DNA of 64,000 nucleotides from Calycina herbarum (taxonomy: Eukaryota; Ascomycota; Leotiomycetes; Helotiales; Pezizellaceae). A program made the position numbers and the translations under genes. Within the stretch, counting starts at the first letter, position 1. Each line of letters starts with the position of its first letter. Below, piece by piece: positions 1 through 12,499 of this stretch. The stretch is taken from NCBI GenBank assembly GCA_001414485.1, contig LLEY01000007.1, positions 1 through 64,000 on the forward strand. Direction: 5' to 3'. Below the pieces are notes generated by a model, which was not told the DNA's origin, ran no database searches, and saw only the letters and a program-made list of their open reading frames with translations.

Positions 1-1586
1 CCCCCCCCCCCGCCCCCCACCCCCCTCACCCCCCTCACCCCACAAGTCTAGTTTTCCAACAAGATACATCATCTCTCTACTTAAAACCTCGAACCCAATG
101 AATGACAGATTCTACCCCGAATTCCACACCCAACAATACAACCTTAACCAAGTTAAAAAAAAGGTCCACAACCTAGGAAGTAAGCCAAAAACAAAAAAAA
201 CTTCCAATCCTACTTACTGATTGCCATACCACAACCCTTCCTCGCTTAAAAAAAGAAGCTGATGATGACGAATTTCACCCCCCTCGTGCCACTCAGCCCC
301 TCCTCAGCTCTCTCAGCCGCTCATCACCCCTCCCCTCACTACCTCGTCCTCGTCATCGTATAAGCGCCACCTATCACCCACCACCCAGAAGTCCGTAGCT
401 CAGCTCAGCTCAGCTTATTCCTCAATGCCTCAAGTATGTCCACCGTACCCTCTATATTTTTGAACAGCCACTCGTAGTCCAGCGACTGGAATACAAAGTC
501 CCCCCCTCCCCCCACGGAATACCCCCCTCCTTTGTTAAGCCCAACTAGACCATCCCACCCCACCACACGTTCTCCCACGTGGCAATATCTCCGCGTGTGT
601 GTCTGACGAGTGAGGTGATACCTGAAAGAATCCACAAACGCAGCCAGTTCGAAAGAGAGAAGTTACTCTACATGCAACAAGACGACGAAATATGATTCCA
701 GGTATGGCATGCATGTATGCGATGGAACGAAAAAGGTAGCCCCCCCAAAAAACGAAAGGGACAATCGAGGGAGGAGAAAAAAAACGCAAGAATAATCACA
801 CAAGTTCATCATTATATTTCCTTCTCTCTCCTCCGTCACCTATGAAATCGATGGATACACAAACCCACCAATATCCACCCATCCATCCATCATCCAAGGA
901 GGTAGGCAGGTACTTTCCTTCCCATCCAACCACTCACTCACTCATACAGAAAATCAAATAATCCCCCTCCCTAGCCAAATGTATCCATCAGGTCATTCAT
1001 ATACACATCATAAAAATCTGGATAGACAAAACATCATCATCATCAGAAGTGAAAAAAGGGTAGATGTCCTATCCAGAAGACCACCACAAAACCACCTCCC
1101 AACGCCCATAGAAATGCATGTGTAAAAATCCAGGATTCATCTCTCTCATGGATGTCTTTCAAGATGTCCGTCGCGCTGTGTGAGAAAGTATTCGAAGGTT
1201 TAAATGATTTCCCACTCCCGGGCGAGTCCATTAGATTCCGGAACGCCCTTGCTAGACCAGCCAGATATTGCCAAATACCAGTTCAGTTCAGCCCCTGCTG
1301 TACCTGTTTGTGAAAATACAAAGTCGCCTCCTCTTCCATATCTCTCTTGACGTGCTGGATTCTTGTTTTCCATTTGGTCCTCGTGATCGGTGCAAGTGGT
1401 TCGATAGCCCCATGATATTATGGCAGATGCGAGGCGTTACGTCCAAAAACAAAAGAGCAAGATCGACCATAAATCGTTTTCCTCATATGGTTTCTCATCT
1501 CCCCGAATGATAGGATCTGACAGATAGTGTTCTTCCTCCCAACAAATATATGCGTGACTAGATTTCCATCGTATCCAGGAAATCCC
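1..1586. other. intergenic, low-complexity left edge
   Basis: No gene could be supported here. The first 45 bases are almost pure C with scattered A, T and G, and the next 1.5 kb is C/A-rich with short simple repeats (tcat, ccatc, catcc). The open frames on either strand are short, of biased composition and have no family resemblance. The right part probably holds the 3' untranslated region of the arrestin-like gene, which ends at 1587. Confidence 0.5.
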
Positions 1587-2942
1587 TCATTCAATAACCA
1601 TTTTTCTCTGACCACCTACCATCGTCCACCCCAGGGCTTTCAGAGCATCCTTATCATTCGCTTTGATAATCGTGCAGGCAGGTAACATGGGGTTATGTGG
1701 ATCAACATGAGAGGCATCTTTGGCGGCTTGTTCAATGGCGTCCATTTCTTCTTTGCAATCCTGTTGGTCAATGGGACAGACTACAATCGGTTGTCTTAAA
1801 ACGATATCTCTTGCCGAGGACATATGTGCCTATTTCGCCATTAGCCAACTTTTACTTGGAATAAGAAAAGAAGGGGGGGGGGGGATAATATACCTTGATA
1901 ATCAAGAAAAACTCAATCTTATAAAGCGTCCCAGTCGTCGTAAAAGAATTAACCCCATACATCGGAAAAGCAGCCTTCCCTCTCCTTATAATCCCCTCGG
2001 GATCCCGTAATTCCTTTGAAGGAAAAACAAGTCCCAAATTTGTGTAGTATCCCGCCTCCGGTAACTTGACACCCACGTTCTGCGTATGTTTCGCTATTCG
2101 ATTGACCTTTTTCGTAGGTTCGTCTCCTTCAGGGTTATATGTAATCTCCTCTTCTATCCCAATAGTGATTTTCTGAATCATGACCTTCTTCGCTTTATTC
2201 AACCAGTCCGGATTTGGCGAGAGCTTGATATACACGCTCACCGGATCCAAAGGTCCGTAAGACCACCTGGGTAAAGATATAGCCAGCGTAACAAGATGAT
2301 CTGCCGTCTGCTCTGCGGCCTCCGGTCGATTATACATGCCAAATGTCGATAACGTATCATACCTTTGTATCGGCACCGGAAAGGCGAATTTCTTCTGATC
2401 CTGCCCTTGCTGAACCGTCACCACCAGTTCGTAAAAGGTTTCGGCCGTTCGACTAGGAAGTTGTAAAGAAGCAGGTGGGATCCGGCGATTGCTTTCTTCC
2501 CCTCCCCGTCCAAAGGGTATAAATAATACGAAAGGTAAGTCCATCAAAACCACGCTTTCCGATTCCCTCCCCGCGGGACATCTAAACAAAAGAAGCTCTT
2601 TCCCCACCACATCCGTCGTCTCCCTCCTCGGCGTGCCCAGGTGTTTCTTCGCGAGCGATTCGGCGGATGGATGGATGGTTTCCCTTCGCTGCAAACATAT
2701 CCGTACCAACGAGATGGCAACCGGCGCCGAAATCCCTGTGAGCGGTCTGATTTCCACCTTTCCTTCTATCCTCGGCTGTTTTGCAAAACCCCCCATGTTA
2801 GCGCAAGATGTCGCATGAAATACAATATACTACATTGTTGGAAAGGTAGTTCGAAGGAGCTTACCAAGGTAGCCGATATTCCTGGATATCCTACGAGGAA
2901 ATTGCTGTTTGGCGGCCCCGAGACTCTGACGAAAGCAGCCAT
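1587..2942 (-). CDS. arrestin-like domain protein, 3 exons
   Basis: Predicted 400-residue protein of the fungal arrestin-like family, members of which usually act as cytosolic adapters linking membrane proteins to ubiquitin ligases. Exons on the minus strand are 2942-2865, 2775-1894 and 1829-1587; the introns (89 and 64 nt) start GTAAGC and GTATAT and end CAG and TAG, and every junction keeps frame. Exon 1 adds MAAFVRVSGPPNSNFLVGYP, which runs smoothly into PRIEGKVEIRPLTG and gives a proper arrestin N-terminal strand, so the start at 2942 is preferred to the Met at 2796. Beta-rich arrestin features follow, such as YELVVTV and the LPRWSYGPLDPVSVYIKL stretch. The last exon begins AHMSSARD and ends KMVIE. 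I see no clear PPxY motif. Intron 2 contains a run of 12 C (minus strand), a likely spot for sequencing or length variation. Family assignment is good; the exact role is unknown. Confidence 0.8.
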
Positions 2943-3764
2943 CTTGTCTCGGGCTCACACTGGGCGCAACCGCGCGGTCTGCGCCAACGGGGATATAAAG
3001 CTTTGAACAGACAATCTGGCGTGGTGGGAACTGGAGGCACCATATGATATGTGGGAAGAGAGATTGGGAGTGTTTATAAGGGCTTGTCGCGTTCTAGCAG
3101 AGGGTGAGAGGGTGTTGGATCGAGTCGTCACCATTGATCAGCAAGGCTCCGGCTCACTGCTGTGGTGTTGAGCCAAGCAAGTCAGTAGTAGGTAGGTAGT
3201 GATTGTAGGTTGGGCGCTTTCGTTTCGGTGGGTCGGAAAGGCGATGAAGGAGGTGTGAATAGCTTCTTTCGTGGGTGGTGCAGCTTCGCGAGGGGTATTG
3301 TGTGTTGTTTTGTTATGGTGGTGGTGGTCGGGATGTATCCCTCTGGTGGTGGATGGGATGGGATGGATATTTGGGTGTGTAGACGTAGACGTAGACGAGT
3401 ATGCGGCGGGCAACCAAGCAACGGTGCGGTGGCGGCGAGCGGGCCAGGCTTGGATAGCAGTGCGAGAAGGATAATGGCCTGGCCTGGAAAGTGTACGAGC
3501 GGACCCCGATTTCCTGTGCCACTGCCACCTCTCTTCCACTTCTAGGGCTGGCTTAGGGGTTCCGTCCGAAAATAATCACCCCGCATTTAATCTGGCAGCC
3601 CTGCTGGGGTGGTGGTGCCCTCGAGAGGTCTTGCAGGTGGGCTTGGAAGCTCCTCGAAGATCCTCCCCAAGCTTCAACAACATAACATGAAGATCTCAGC
3701 CCTACAAGTACATCCCTATAACCCCACCACCAAATAATGAAGCTACCCCCTCTCCTCAATCACC
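2943..3764. other. intergenic between divergent genes
   Basis: This is the shared upstream region of the arrestin-like gene (minus) and the cyclophilin gene (plus). It contains simple-repeat tracts (ggtggtggt near 3318, gtagac triplication near 3380). Open frames of up to 133 codons on both strands overlap each other and are Thr/Pro/His- or Gly/Val-rich shadows of these tracts, not genes. Confidence 0.5.
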
Positions 3765-4378
3765 ATGTCCGTCACACTGCACACCAATTTCGGTGATATC
3801 AAACTCGAAATCTTCTGCGAGAGCGTCCCCAAGACGGCCGAGGCAAGTACAAGTACCCTATCTACTATCTCGATCTAATAATATATGCAACAATCTATTT
3901 TCACCTCCCACCACAAACACAGACCTCCCATGTCAACGCCCTCAATGCTAACCCCTTCTCTCCATAGAACTTCCTCGCCCTCTGCGCATCCGGTTACTAC
4001 GATGGATCTGCCTTCCACCGCCTCATCCCGTCCTTCATGATCCAAACCGGAGCTCCTCCTTCGCAACCCAAAGGCGGTTCCTCAATCTGGGAAGGCCCTT
4101 TCGAGGATGAAATCCGACCATCGTTACGACACAATGCGCGAGGTGTTCTGAGTATGGCGAATAAAGGCCCGGATACGAATGGGAGTCAATTCTTCATCTG
4201 CTTCGATAAGGCGCCTCACCTGGATGGCAAGAATACCGTTTTTGGACATGTTATTGGGGATGATGGGTTGAGGACTTTGGAGAAGATGGAGGCGGTCGAG
4301 GTGGATCGAAAGAATAGACCCAAGGAGGAGATTAAGATTGAAAAGGTTACGGTGCATGCGAATCCTTTGGCTGGATGA
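3765..4378 (+). CDS. cyp10: PPIL3-type cyclophilin (peptidyl-prolyl isomerase)
   Basis: A 162-residue single-domain cyclophilin, close to the usual ~161 residues of the PPIL3/cyp10 subfamily, which is found with spliceosomes; the family isomerises X-Pro bonds. Exon 1 (3765-3842) encodes MSVTLHTNFGDIKLEIFCES and ends VPKTAE; exon 2 (3968-4378) continues NFLALCASGYYDGSAFHRLI. Visible family motifs are FHRLI (Arg of the active site), FMIQTG, the GVLSMANKGPDTNGSQFFI block, and HLDGKNTVFGHV near the end, where the usual Trp of cyclophilin A is replaced, as is common in this subfamily. The C-terminus HANPLAG resembles PPIL3. The only join that keeps frame starts with GCAAGT and ends ATAG, a GC-AG intron of 125 nt. 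The start context is CACCATGT. It lies near PRMT5 and SmF, also RNA-processing genes. Confidence 0.93.
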
Positions 4379-5587
4379 AAGACTGGGAGGGAAATTATCG
4401 GAAGGTAGTCGAAAACTGAGTCGTTTGCCAGAATCGAAGTGATGCATCCTGGATTTATGGCACAACAATCACGAATAAGGGTTTGTGATTTGGTGATCTA
4501 GGTCAACTCGAGCTCTCCAACAATCCGATCAAAAGAAAGTGCTATAGGGTGGACATTTCCATACCCCAACCCCGACGAGGGCCGCATTTGAGAATGAGGA
4601 AAGGCAAACGATCCGGCTGTGTCAAAGCAGCAAAATCTACACTGGAGCCACATGAGAAATATCAAGGGATTCATTCCAAAAGGCTCTCCCAGCAAGATTT
4701 TTATGTGAATTTTTCAACTTACTTCCAAGCAATACTTTCCCTACCTACCCCATGAATCCGGAATCAAAATCTAAAGTCTCTACATGACCCGAAATGTCAT
4801 TCCCGCAAACTCTCGGTTCTTTTCCCAAACAAATTGAATCCTTCCATTCTTGACTCTATTTCCTAAGCTTGTTTTCACAAATTTCCGATCTACCCCCTAT
4901 GATACACGTAGTACTGTACGAGGTACTCCTCAACGACTCCTTTTGAGTCTGGTCGAGTCGGGGTCGAAAGAAGCCACGAGGCACAGCTCGCATACATACG
5001 CCAATCACCACAATCCCAAGCTCTGGAAATTATTGTCCCCTCAGTAATAAGTTGCCACGAGACATAGGCGGTGTAGAGAATCCCGCTATGTAATCTCAAA
5101 AGGTAATTGACAAATTCCGATTTCAAAATCTTATCAAGATGGAAACTGATTTATCCTACACGTACGTGCGTAGGGTATGTGAAGTGTTTCTAGGGAGTGA
5201 TGGAGTGTCCTATGATGGCATTGTTACCGTATGAAGGATTCGATTTACATATCAAGCTAGCAGTTTTCAGAATCTGGGACAGCTCCTGGCAAGAGTTCAC
5301 CAAGCGTCACTTCGTCTCGATGAACCCTACGGTGATTGAATAGCTCTATAACTCATTAAGAGAATTTCACGAACCACGTCTCGGATTTCATCTCCAGCTT
5401 CCTCGTTCCCTCCCCATTCCTCATGCGACCCCAAATTAAAGCTCTTGAGACTGGTTTTTTCTTTTTCGTCAAAGAAACCGAACCATAGGTACTCCTCCCC
5501 TTCCCCCTCCCTTTCCCCTCCCATCCCCTTCATTCACGCTTTTTTTACCTCCCACCGTCCTTCGGATGCTTAACTCCAAATCCCTCT
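4379..5587. other. intergenic between convergent genes
   Basis: The cyclophilin (plus) and PRMT5 (minus) genes converge here, so both 3' untranslated regions lie in this stretch. Open frames are all under 80 codons and show no recognisable protein. A Lys/Glu/Gly-rich minus-strand frame near 5327-5533 comes from a pyrimidine-rich tract (cctccc repeats). Nothing else is visible. Confidence 0.5.
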
Positions 5588-8373
5588 CTACATCAAGCAC
5601 CCAACCTTCCTACTACTTCCAACCTCACTACATCCCAATCTCAATCTCTTCTCCGGCCCAATATGCACATACGCCTCGACCAACCACTCATACCACACCT
5701 TCCTATCATCCGTCTGTCTCCACATGGTGACTTCGAGTTCCGTGTCGTCTGGGAAGTAAAGTGGGTTCTAGTTGAAATGTCAATAAATTTCTCCTTTCTC
5801 GCAAGTAAAATCCCTCTACCTAATTAAAGAAAAAAAGGTAGAGGAAGGAATCAGGGAAAACAAACCTTCAACGGGAAAAAGATAGGAAACCAAGATATCA
5901 TATCCTTGCTCTTAGCATCAATAGTATCCGGTCTGGTACTCAACTCCACCTTCCCCATGTGATCGCTCCCACCATCATAAAGTACGGCTTCGAAGTATCC
6001 AGCAATCCCGTTTACCACACCGCGATCCCGACAGACAAAAGTATGTCGTGAATACCTAGTATTATGCTCATTAGCACCGTCCCCACCAGACATACTCCCA
6101 CCCCCACCACCACTCACACCACCTCCTCGTCTCGCTTCCGCAACGGCTAAGGTGCTAGCTGGGAGAGGATGCACGAATTCCCATGCTTGTTGGATACGTG
6201 GGTGATCTGGGACGGAGGTAGCTAGGTAATCGATTGCGTGCAGCATGACTACGTATGGTGTTTCTGTGGCTGTGGAATCGGTCATTGCGCGATGGGAGAT
6301 ATCGGCGTGGAGACGGGGAGCGAGGATGGGTGTTAGATGTGCGGTGTAAGAACTAGGTATCGAGATACCGAATTCGGGTGCTAGAACGTGTTGGACTCCA
6401 TCTAAACATTCTGGGGAAAGTTCGTTGTCTGCAAAAGAACCTAGGAGTTCCGAGACGATGATATCGACTTTTCCATGTGGTGATGCTGGTGTTGGAGAGG
6501 TAGTTGTGAGAGCTGATCCTATTGGAGCTGTGGTTGAGCGGAGGGGTCCTTTCCATGCTCTCATATCAGATTTGACTACATTAACTACTCGACCCCAATC
6601 CTCTTCATTGTGGCGTTGGAGCAGGACATAGGCATTTGGATTCTTCTCCACGGCCCATACTTCAACGGCAACTCCTGTAGTTTGACTTGCTCTTAACGCA
6701 CGAGTGACTAGAGGTCCACGACCAGATCCAGCAACAGCAATCACTACCGCACCACTCACACTTGAGGTGGGTTTACTCTGCTGAGCCCAATCAACAAGTG
6801 CTTGTGCGATGGCACGCTCGTACCAATCGTATTTAACAGGATCCTTCTCAAAGACTTCATAAGTCACTGACTCGAGGTTATCGGTGAGGGGTTGAAGAGG
6901 TGCTTGGAGGTAATCCTGATATCCCGATCCAAATCTTTCGATGGCTGATCTGGGAGGTTGGTTTCTTTGGAGATATCTCATGTAGATGAGATGGGCAGCT
7001 GGATCTTTCATCTTGGGTTTGTTTTTATCCTTGCCACCAAAATCTGCTGTTTCCGCCGGGGTAGGGGAGACGGATAGATCTCGAGTGGCATCCGCAACTG
7101 CACTTGGAGATGGGAAGCCATCTGCAGTGGATGTGAGTGATGTTGGGTCATTTAAGCCAGGAATTGGTCCAACGTCAGATAGCAAGAGCCATGGAGGTTG
7201 CTTCAAGCGCATGTATCTTGACAAGATTGCCTGGTGGCTCTTAGCAAGAACGGGGTGGCCTCCTTTGTTTTTGAGAAAGCTTGTGGGAGTAAATGTAAGA
7301 ATTCTCAGAGGTTCAGCAAACCAACGAGACTGCAAAGATTCCAACGGTAACTGCCGGGGGATTCCAAGAGCTGTATATAAACAATCAGCTTCTGTTCATT
7401 CAGGGAGAGGACCAGAAAAGAGTAAAAAGTATTACCTTCAGAGTGGTAGGAATACTCCGAAGGGTTTCCACTGGTAATTAGTTACAAACACATTTTTCAA
7501 CACCTTGCAAAGAGGCAAGGAAAGAGGGGGAATGAATGAATTGTATTGGTTGTTCTTACCTACTGAAAGTCTCGAATTGTATTTACACACGCCACGAATA
7601 AAATTCCACGCATCCCAAGTCTCGAACAAATCCACCTCGTTCTTCGCCTTCGATTTGGAAACTTCCTCTTTGGCAAACGGTTGTAGGTCGCCCGTCATAT
7701 CCTTAACCTCCTCATTGCCGTACATGGGGATTTGAATCGCCATCTGAATATAACTGCCGATAGTGAGCGCTTCCTGGATAGCCCGGGCATATTGCATAAG
7801 TCCATTATTATCAGAGCTCCCACTGCTGTATTTCCTCGGTCCTGGTATAATAATATGTCCCACGCCGCAGAAAGAAGCATACGCAATCTCGATATTAAGG
7901 ACTTGTCGAGATATATTCGAGATCAAAGGATCCGGCGAGCATAAATCAATCCAAGGACTGGAATATGCAATAATCTGCGAGAGCGAATCGCTAGGCGTCA
8001 AAGGCGTATCTACAGGATCGAGAGGAGGAATAATCGGCGCAGGAGGAGCACTGTGTTTGTTCTCTGCGGGGGAGAGTTCGGAGACGTAGGCGGAGATCAA
8101 CGTCAAAACTCTGGAATGGAAATGCGGGCTGGTAATAGGACTGGTGAGCATATCATACTGCGCACAAAATTAGCAAGCCTCTCAACAAAAACAAAAGCAA
8201 AAGTGAAATGAGGCGCATACCCCAACATCCTGAGCCTGTCGCAGAACCAAATCCGTGACAGGCAGAGGTCGTTTCGACTCATGATGGCCGATATAAAATG
8301 TTGGTGTGAAGTCTTCCATTGTGGGGGAATCGATTGTCAAGTCTGCGCCAAGGGTCTGTTGCGCGCTCGCCAT
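5588..8373 (-). CDS. PRMT5: protein arginine N-methyltransferase 5
   Basis: An 811-residue type II arginine methyltransferase (Skb1/Hsl7 family), which makes symmetric dimethylarginine on Sm proteins, histones and other targets. Exons: 8373-8221, 8157-7560, 7370-5866 and 5767-5588; introns are 63, 189 and 98 nt and all phases match. The N-terminal TIM-barrel part ends around residue 320. The PRMT5 signature YEVFEKDPVKYDWYERAI starts near residue 421. The SAM-binding loop VAGSGRG is at about 463-469. The double-Glu loop SELLGSFADNE places the two catalytic acids near 558 and 567. A Gly/Ser-rich insert (GGGVSGGGGGS) interrupts the C-terminal beta-barrel, and the last exon encodes NPLYFPDDTELEVTMWR, typical of the barrel end. 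The Met at 8373 starts MASAQQ; a longer upstream frame begins with a hydrophobic stretch unlike the family. Intron 2 holds a possible 35-nt alternative exon (see findings). Confidence 0.93.
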
Positions 8374-9289
8374 ATTGAAGGGAATTAGCAGAATCAGAAA
8401 CAAAATGGTGAAGAACAGGTTATGAGATGAATCGCAGAGGGCAGACGATAAGGACACCCGAAACTCCCGCTTTTAGACCTTTTCGAGTCTTCGTTCCCAT
8501 TATCCACCCTTTCGTGCGACGAGGAAATAAAGAGGGATGGCGGGTGCGCAGGGTTGCTTGCGATTGTGGAACCGATACTCTGCCGGCTTGTCAAAATGTC
8601 TTGGCTTGATCGACTTGTTCTTGTACCACCAGCCTTATTGACTGTTCTCCTTCCCTTCGTGTGCTAGCTTTGTGAGTCATTAGATTCCATGTTTCTCTTA
8701 ATTATGGGCAAAGCTCCCGAGAGTAATCGAATAGCTAATTCACTCGGTGTGTTCTATTTGAATAGCGAAACAATAGGTCCTCAGTTTGGGGGGTGAACTT
8801 TGGTTGAAGTTCAGACAATCACACGAGTCACCAGCAGCAGAGCGAAGATTAGAATATAACCATCGATTTCATCTCCATCCGCCCTATTACACGAGACCTC
8901 GTCAGTTCCTTGCGAAATTATCATCTCGTCCTCATGAGCAACTTTTCTAATAAACACATTTCCCTCAAAAGCATCCATCCTTCATTCTTCCCAGTTCCCC
9001 AATTTCAATTTCAATTTTTTCCCTCGCAAAACATTCCCTCAAAGTTCTCGAACAACGAGACCTAACCATTCTGTGAAAAGTGAAAATGTGTGTGGCGTAC
9101 CGCACACGAATGCAGTGGTAGTAATTTGGTACAAGAACGCCCGTATGTAACAAAATCAGAAGAAAAGAAAAAAGAATCCATGAACAAGCCATAATAACTC
9201 TTACATGCATACAGACCAACTCTCCCCAAACACGGAACCTCGAAGTGTCTAACCAACAAGTTGATAGACTCTTCATAAAGGTGACTTCC
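8374..9289. other. intergenic, PRMT5 upstream region
   Basis: This is the upstream region of PRMT5 and the 3' flank of the tandem-domain gene, both on the minus strand. A/T-rich, with short unrelated frames only. A minus-strand frame at 8965-9297 overlaps the last codons of the next gene and has no coherent protein; it is probably its 3' untranslated region. Confidence 0.45.
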
Positions 9290-11537
9290 TTATGCAAAGG
9301 ATGGCTTGGTCAAAACTCGATACTCAACATAATCCTCCCCATCAATAGTGAAAATCTGAGGAGCACTAACAAGCTTGCCTTGGAAAGGACCGTTTTGCTT
9401 TCTCTCGTACTTGATACCATTGTGATACTTGACCTCGTCCGAGGCGCTGACACTTGAGCCGGAAGCTTTTGGGAATGTAGCATTTTGTTGAGCAACCCAA
9501 ACTTTGTTCAACTTCTTGAGATTGTTGTTCAGCTCCATCTTCGCAGCCTCTTGGACAAGATGTTCCGACATGGCAACCTCCTTGCGAGTCTTCTCGTGTT
9601 GTCTCTCGATAGCCAGTGTCTTCTCCTTTCGGGTCTTCTCCATTGTTGCTTCAGCCTCGGCTTGTTGTCTGGCGTGGGTCTTTTGTTCGGATCGAGAACT
9701 GTGTCTGGTTTCCATCTCAAGTGGGGGAGGACGTGGTGAGTTATCGATTCCATTGTTGAGACCCTCGGATGCGACAACGGCCCTAGCATTCTCGACAGCC
9801 TTCAACTCATTTGCCTTGCGCTCCTTCTCTGATTCTTTTTGATCGAGGTCTCGTTGGCGAATTCGACAATACTCCTTAACTTCGGGTCGTGTCAATGTGG
9901 TTAGATGTGGTTCAAAGACAACTTTGTCGTAGTGCAACCACAAAGCTCCGGCTCCAACAGGGAAGTTACCATCTACATAGCGACCATCACGAGTGGTTCT
10001 TTGAACCTTGACGCGAAAGCAGTCTGTTCCACTCAAAACACCAAATACAGCATGCTTATCTTCGACGCGAGGTTCACTAGAGTCAGCCCAGTATCCCAAC
10101 ATAACGCCATGTGGTTTTCCTTCGCTGAATGGTGAGGCTTTGGGAGTTTGAATGTTGGCAGCGTTGACGGCTTGAAAGCTGGGGGTCTTGTGGAGTGATT
10201 GTCGTGGTAGTGAGTGACGGTGGGCTGTGCGACCAACTGAAGGGCGATGGACAATTGGCTTGGTTCCAGGTGATGCAGTATCCTCAGCTACAGTTTGTTT
10301 GGCCTTTAAAACAGCTTTAGCATCGGCTTCTTGGCGCTCTTCTGGCGTAGCTTCTGGCTTGACACCGGAGCGAAGCTTGACGTATTCCTTGATTTCAGCG
10401 GAGGAGAGGCCGGCCAGGTGGGCGTCGAAGATGATTCTGGGAAAGGTAACCCAACATCCACCAGCACCCAAAGGAATGTTACCAACAAGCTCTTCATTTC
10501 GACGGTTCATACCATAGATACGGGTTCGAAGCCTATCGTGAATATCGATAAAACCAAAAATCACGTGTTTATCCTGATCGCTGGGCTCGCTGGAATCACG
10601 CCAAACACCAATGATCACTCCCCGAACTTTTCCTTGGGTTCGTGATCGCTTTACAGTTGGCTCAACGTCGTTTGGGCTACCGCGGATTTTGTCGAAGCTG
10701 ACAGAATCATTGTCGAGATTGTAATTGACGGATGCGCGCTTTCTCTTGTGATACGGTGTAACGACGGCCTCCTCTTCTTCTTCGTCCTCCTCTTCCGGGT
10801 TGAGAATAGAAGATGGTGAGTCGGCAAGGACAATTGGACCTTCGACGATTATGCGCTCACCGTCATCCTCGCGAATGGGGGTGATCCGAGATGATCCGGA
10901 AATCCTACAAATTGGTAAGTAACTTATTTTAGCAGGTGCTTGTGGTTTCAACCAAAGAGCTTAGTAACAAAAAAGCAACGCATCGCTCCAACACGTGTCA
11001 GTGTAATGCGAACCCACGAAGGGAAATCGATGAGCAATGACAGATCGTGGGTGGCCAGGAAAAGAAACGACAGAAAAGAAGACGCGACAGGAATAGCGGT
11101 GATTGGAATCGAAACAAAAATCGCTTATGCATTGCGCGTCGTGTTGGACATGGCATCGCTATGCAAGGCGCAGTTGTGCCAGAAGGCTGCAAGGGAGCGA
11201 CAATAAGAAATGTTGGATGTCAAGAGGACACGCAACCAACAGAAAGCGGGCGAGGTGATAGACGATGGAGTGCGGTGCGAGGGGAGAGCGCGACGGAAAG
11301 AAGATGAAGGTATCGCAAGAGGTGGAGGAATTGAACGCATTGAAGATATTGTGAACCTCAAACAACAAGAGTTGACCAGGATAGCGAACGACAAATGCAA
11401 AAAAAGAGGGTGACTTACGGGGTTGGGCTTCTGATCTCAGCGGGCGTGTTCTGCTCAAAGGCATCCAGCTCCATGCTCGCAGTGCTTCTACTGGTCAAGG
11501 ACCCATCCGAGGAAAGCGGCGCCTCTATTCCCTCCAT
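9290..11537 (-). CDS. protein with two copies of an unrecognised ~90-residue domain
   Basis: Predicted 577-residue protein; I do not recognise the family. Exon 1 (11537-11419) encodes MEGIEAPLSSDGSLTSR and ends RSPTP; exon 2 (10904-9290) continues ISGSSRITPI. The single intron is long for this window (514 nt) but has good GTAAGT/GTAG ends and keeps frame. Two copies of one domain lie at about residues 131-220 and 302-391. Both share the pattern G.W.DSSEP....KH..FG, an R-containing strand, G N.P.GAG..W, a hydrophobic F..HL..L stretch and E.KEY..R. An acidic run (residues 77-86), followed by basic clusters HKRKR and VKRSR, suggests nuclear location. The region after copy 2 is rich in Lys, Glu and Arg with a probable coiled coil (about 390-500). 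The C-terminal FTIDGEDYVEYRVLTKPSF may be another small beta unit. The order is disordered N-terminus, domain, linker, domain, coiled coil. Function unknown. Confidence 0.82.
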
Positions 11538-12499
11538 GATGGCGATGATTGCGAAGAATCCAGAGCGAGAGAGGTGAGGTTGAGGAGTTGTGTGGATCGC
11601 GCGATGATTGGCGGCGTTGTGGTTGTTGTGGTTGAGATGTCGAAAAGAGCAATTGAGTTGAGAGAAGAGGAAGAGATTGAAGGAGGAGTTGGAGCGAGCA
11701 AGTGGAAAAGCGCGAGGGGAGGGGAGCAAGTGCTAATGAGACGCGGAGCGTGGAAAGTCTCAAGCGAGGGGTTGGCTTGCCTATCAGAAGCCGCCGATTG
11801 AGCACTAGTCACCGTGAGCGCAATAAGCCAAATTTATCCTGTAAAGTGCTAAGGCGAGGTCACTTTTCTGCTTGCAGGAGCTCGCATCTCATGCAGAGCG
11901 TGCAGAGGGAGTGCCAAAGAGGCAGGCAGGCAGGCATCGAACGGCAAAATTGTGAAGCTAGGAGGAACTGCCTATTTTCACCTTTAGATGAGGATAATGC
12001 CCCCGATTTACGAAAGCCTCTGTTTGTCAAGCTGCACCCAACCGCGAGCCCATTTTCGATGAGCGAGAGCATGAGCCAAGTAAGCTTAGACATAACAGCC
12101 TTTCTTCCCAAAAAAGCGGCACTGAATAGCCAACTCAACTCCCATAGGCCTGGCTATTGTTTCTCAATCACGGAATAATTATCGAATATGCGACACAATC
12201 ATCGGCATTATTTGACAATCATAGGCAGGTCCTCTCAACTGCCCCTCAAAATCTGGAACAATTACCTTAAGCTGTCACAATAAGAAGTCTCGGGTGCCGC
12301 TTTCTCGTACATCGCGATACAAGCCCCTCCTGAGGAGGGAGGTAACTCGCAAAGCCGGTTGTCCGTACCCAGCAGGCTGCAAGAATATTAATTGTCATAA
12401 TTGGCATCCTTGAAAAAATGGCCAACACACATCACCGATTTATCCAATTGCAAATCTAAATCTGAACACATCACAGGAAGAACCATACACATTGATTGC
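11538..12499. other. intergenic
   Basis: This is the upstream region of the tandem-domain gene and the 3' flank of SEN54. A plus-strand frame at 11702-12178 (158 codons) lacks any family resemblance and overlaps equally open minus-strand frames, so I do not call it. Purine-rich gaggag tracts near 11640-11720 sit just upstream of the start at 11537. Confidence 0.45.

Noticed and set aside
3138..3545. Overlapping frames of 67-133 codons on both strands
   Set aside because: They come from ggt and gtagac repeats, have biased composition, lie in the shared upstream region of two genes and match no family.
11702..12178. 158-codon plus-strand frame
   Set aside because: No family match, opposite frames equally open, no splice or start context; it covers the upstream region of the tandem-domain gene.
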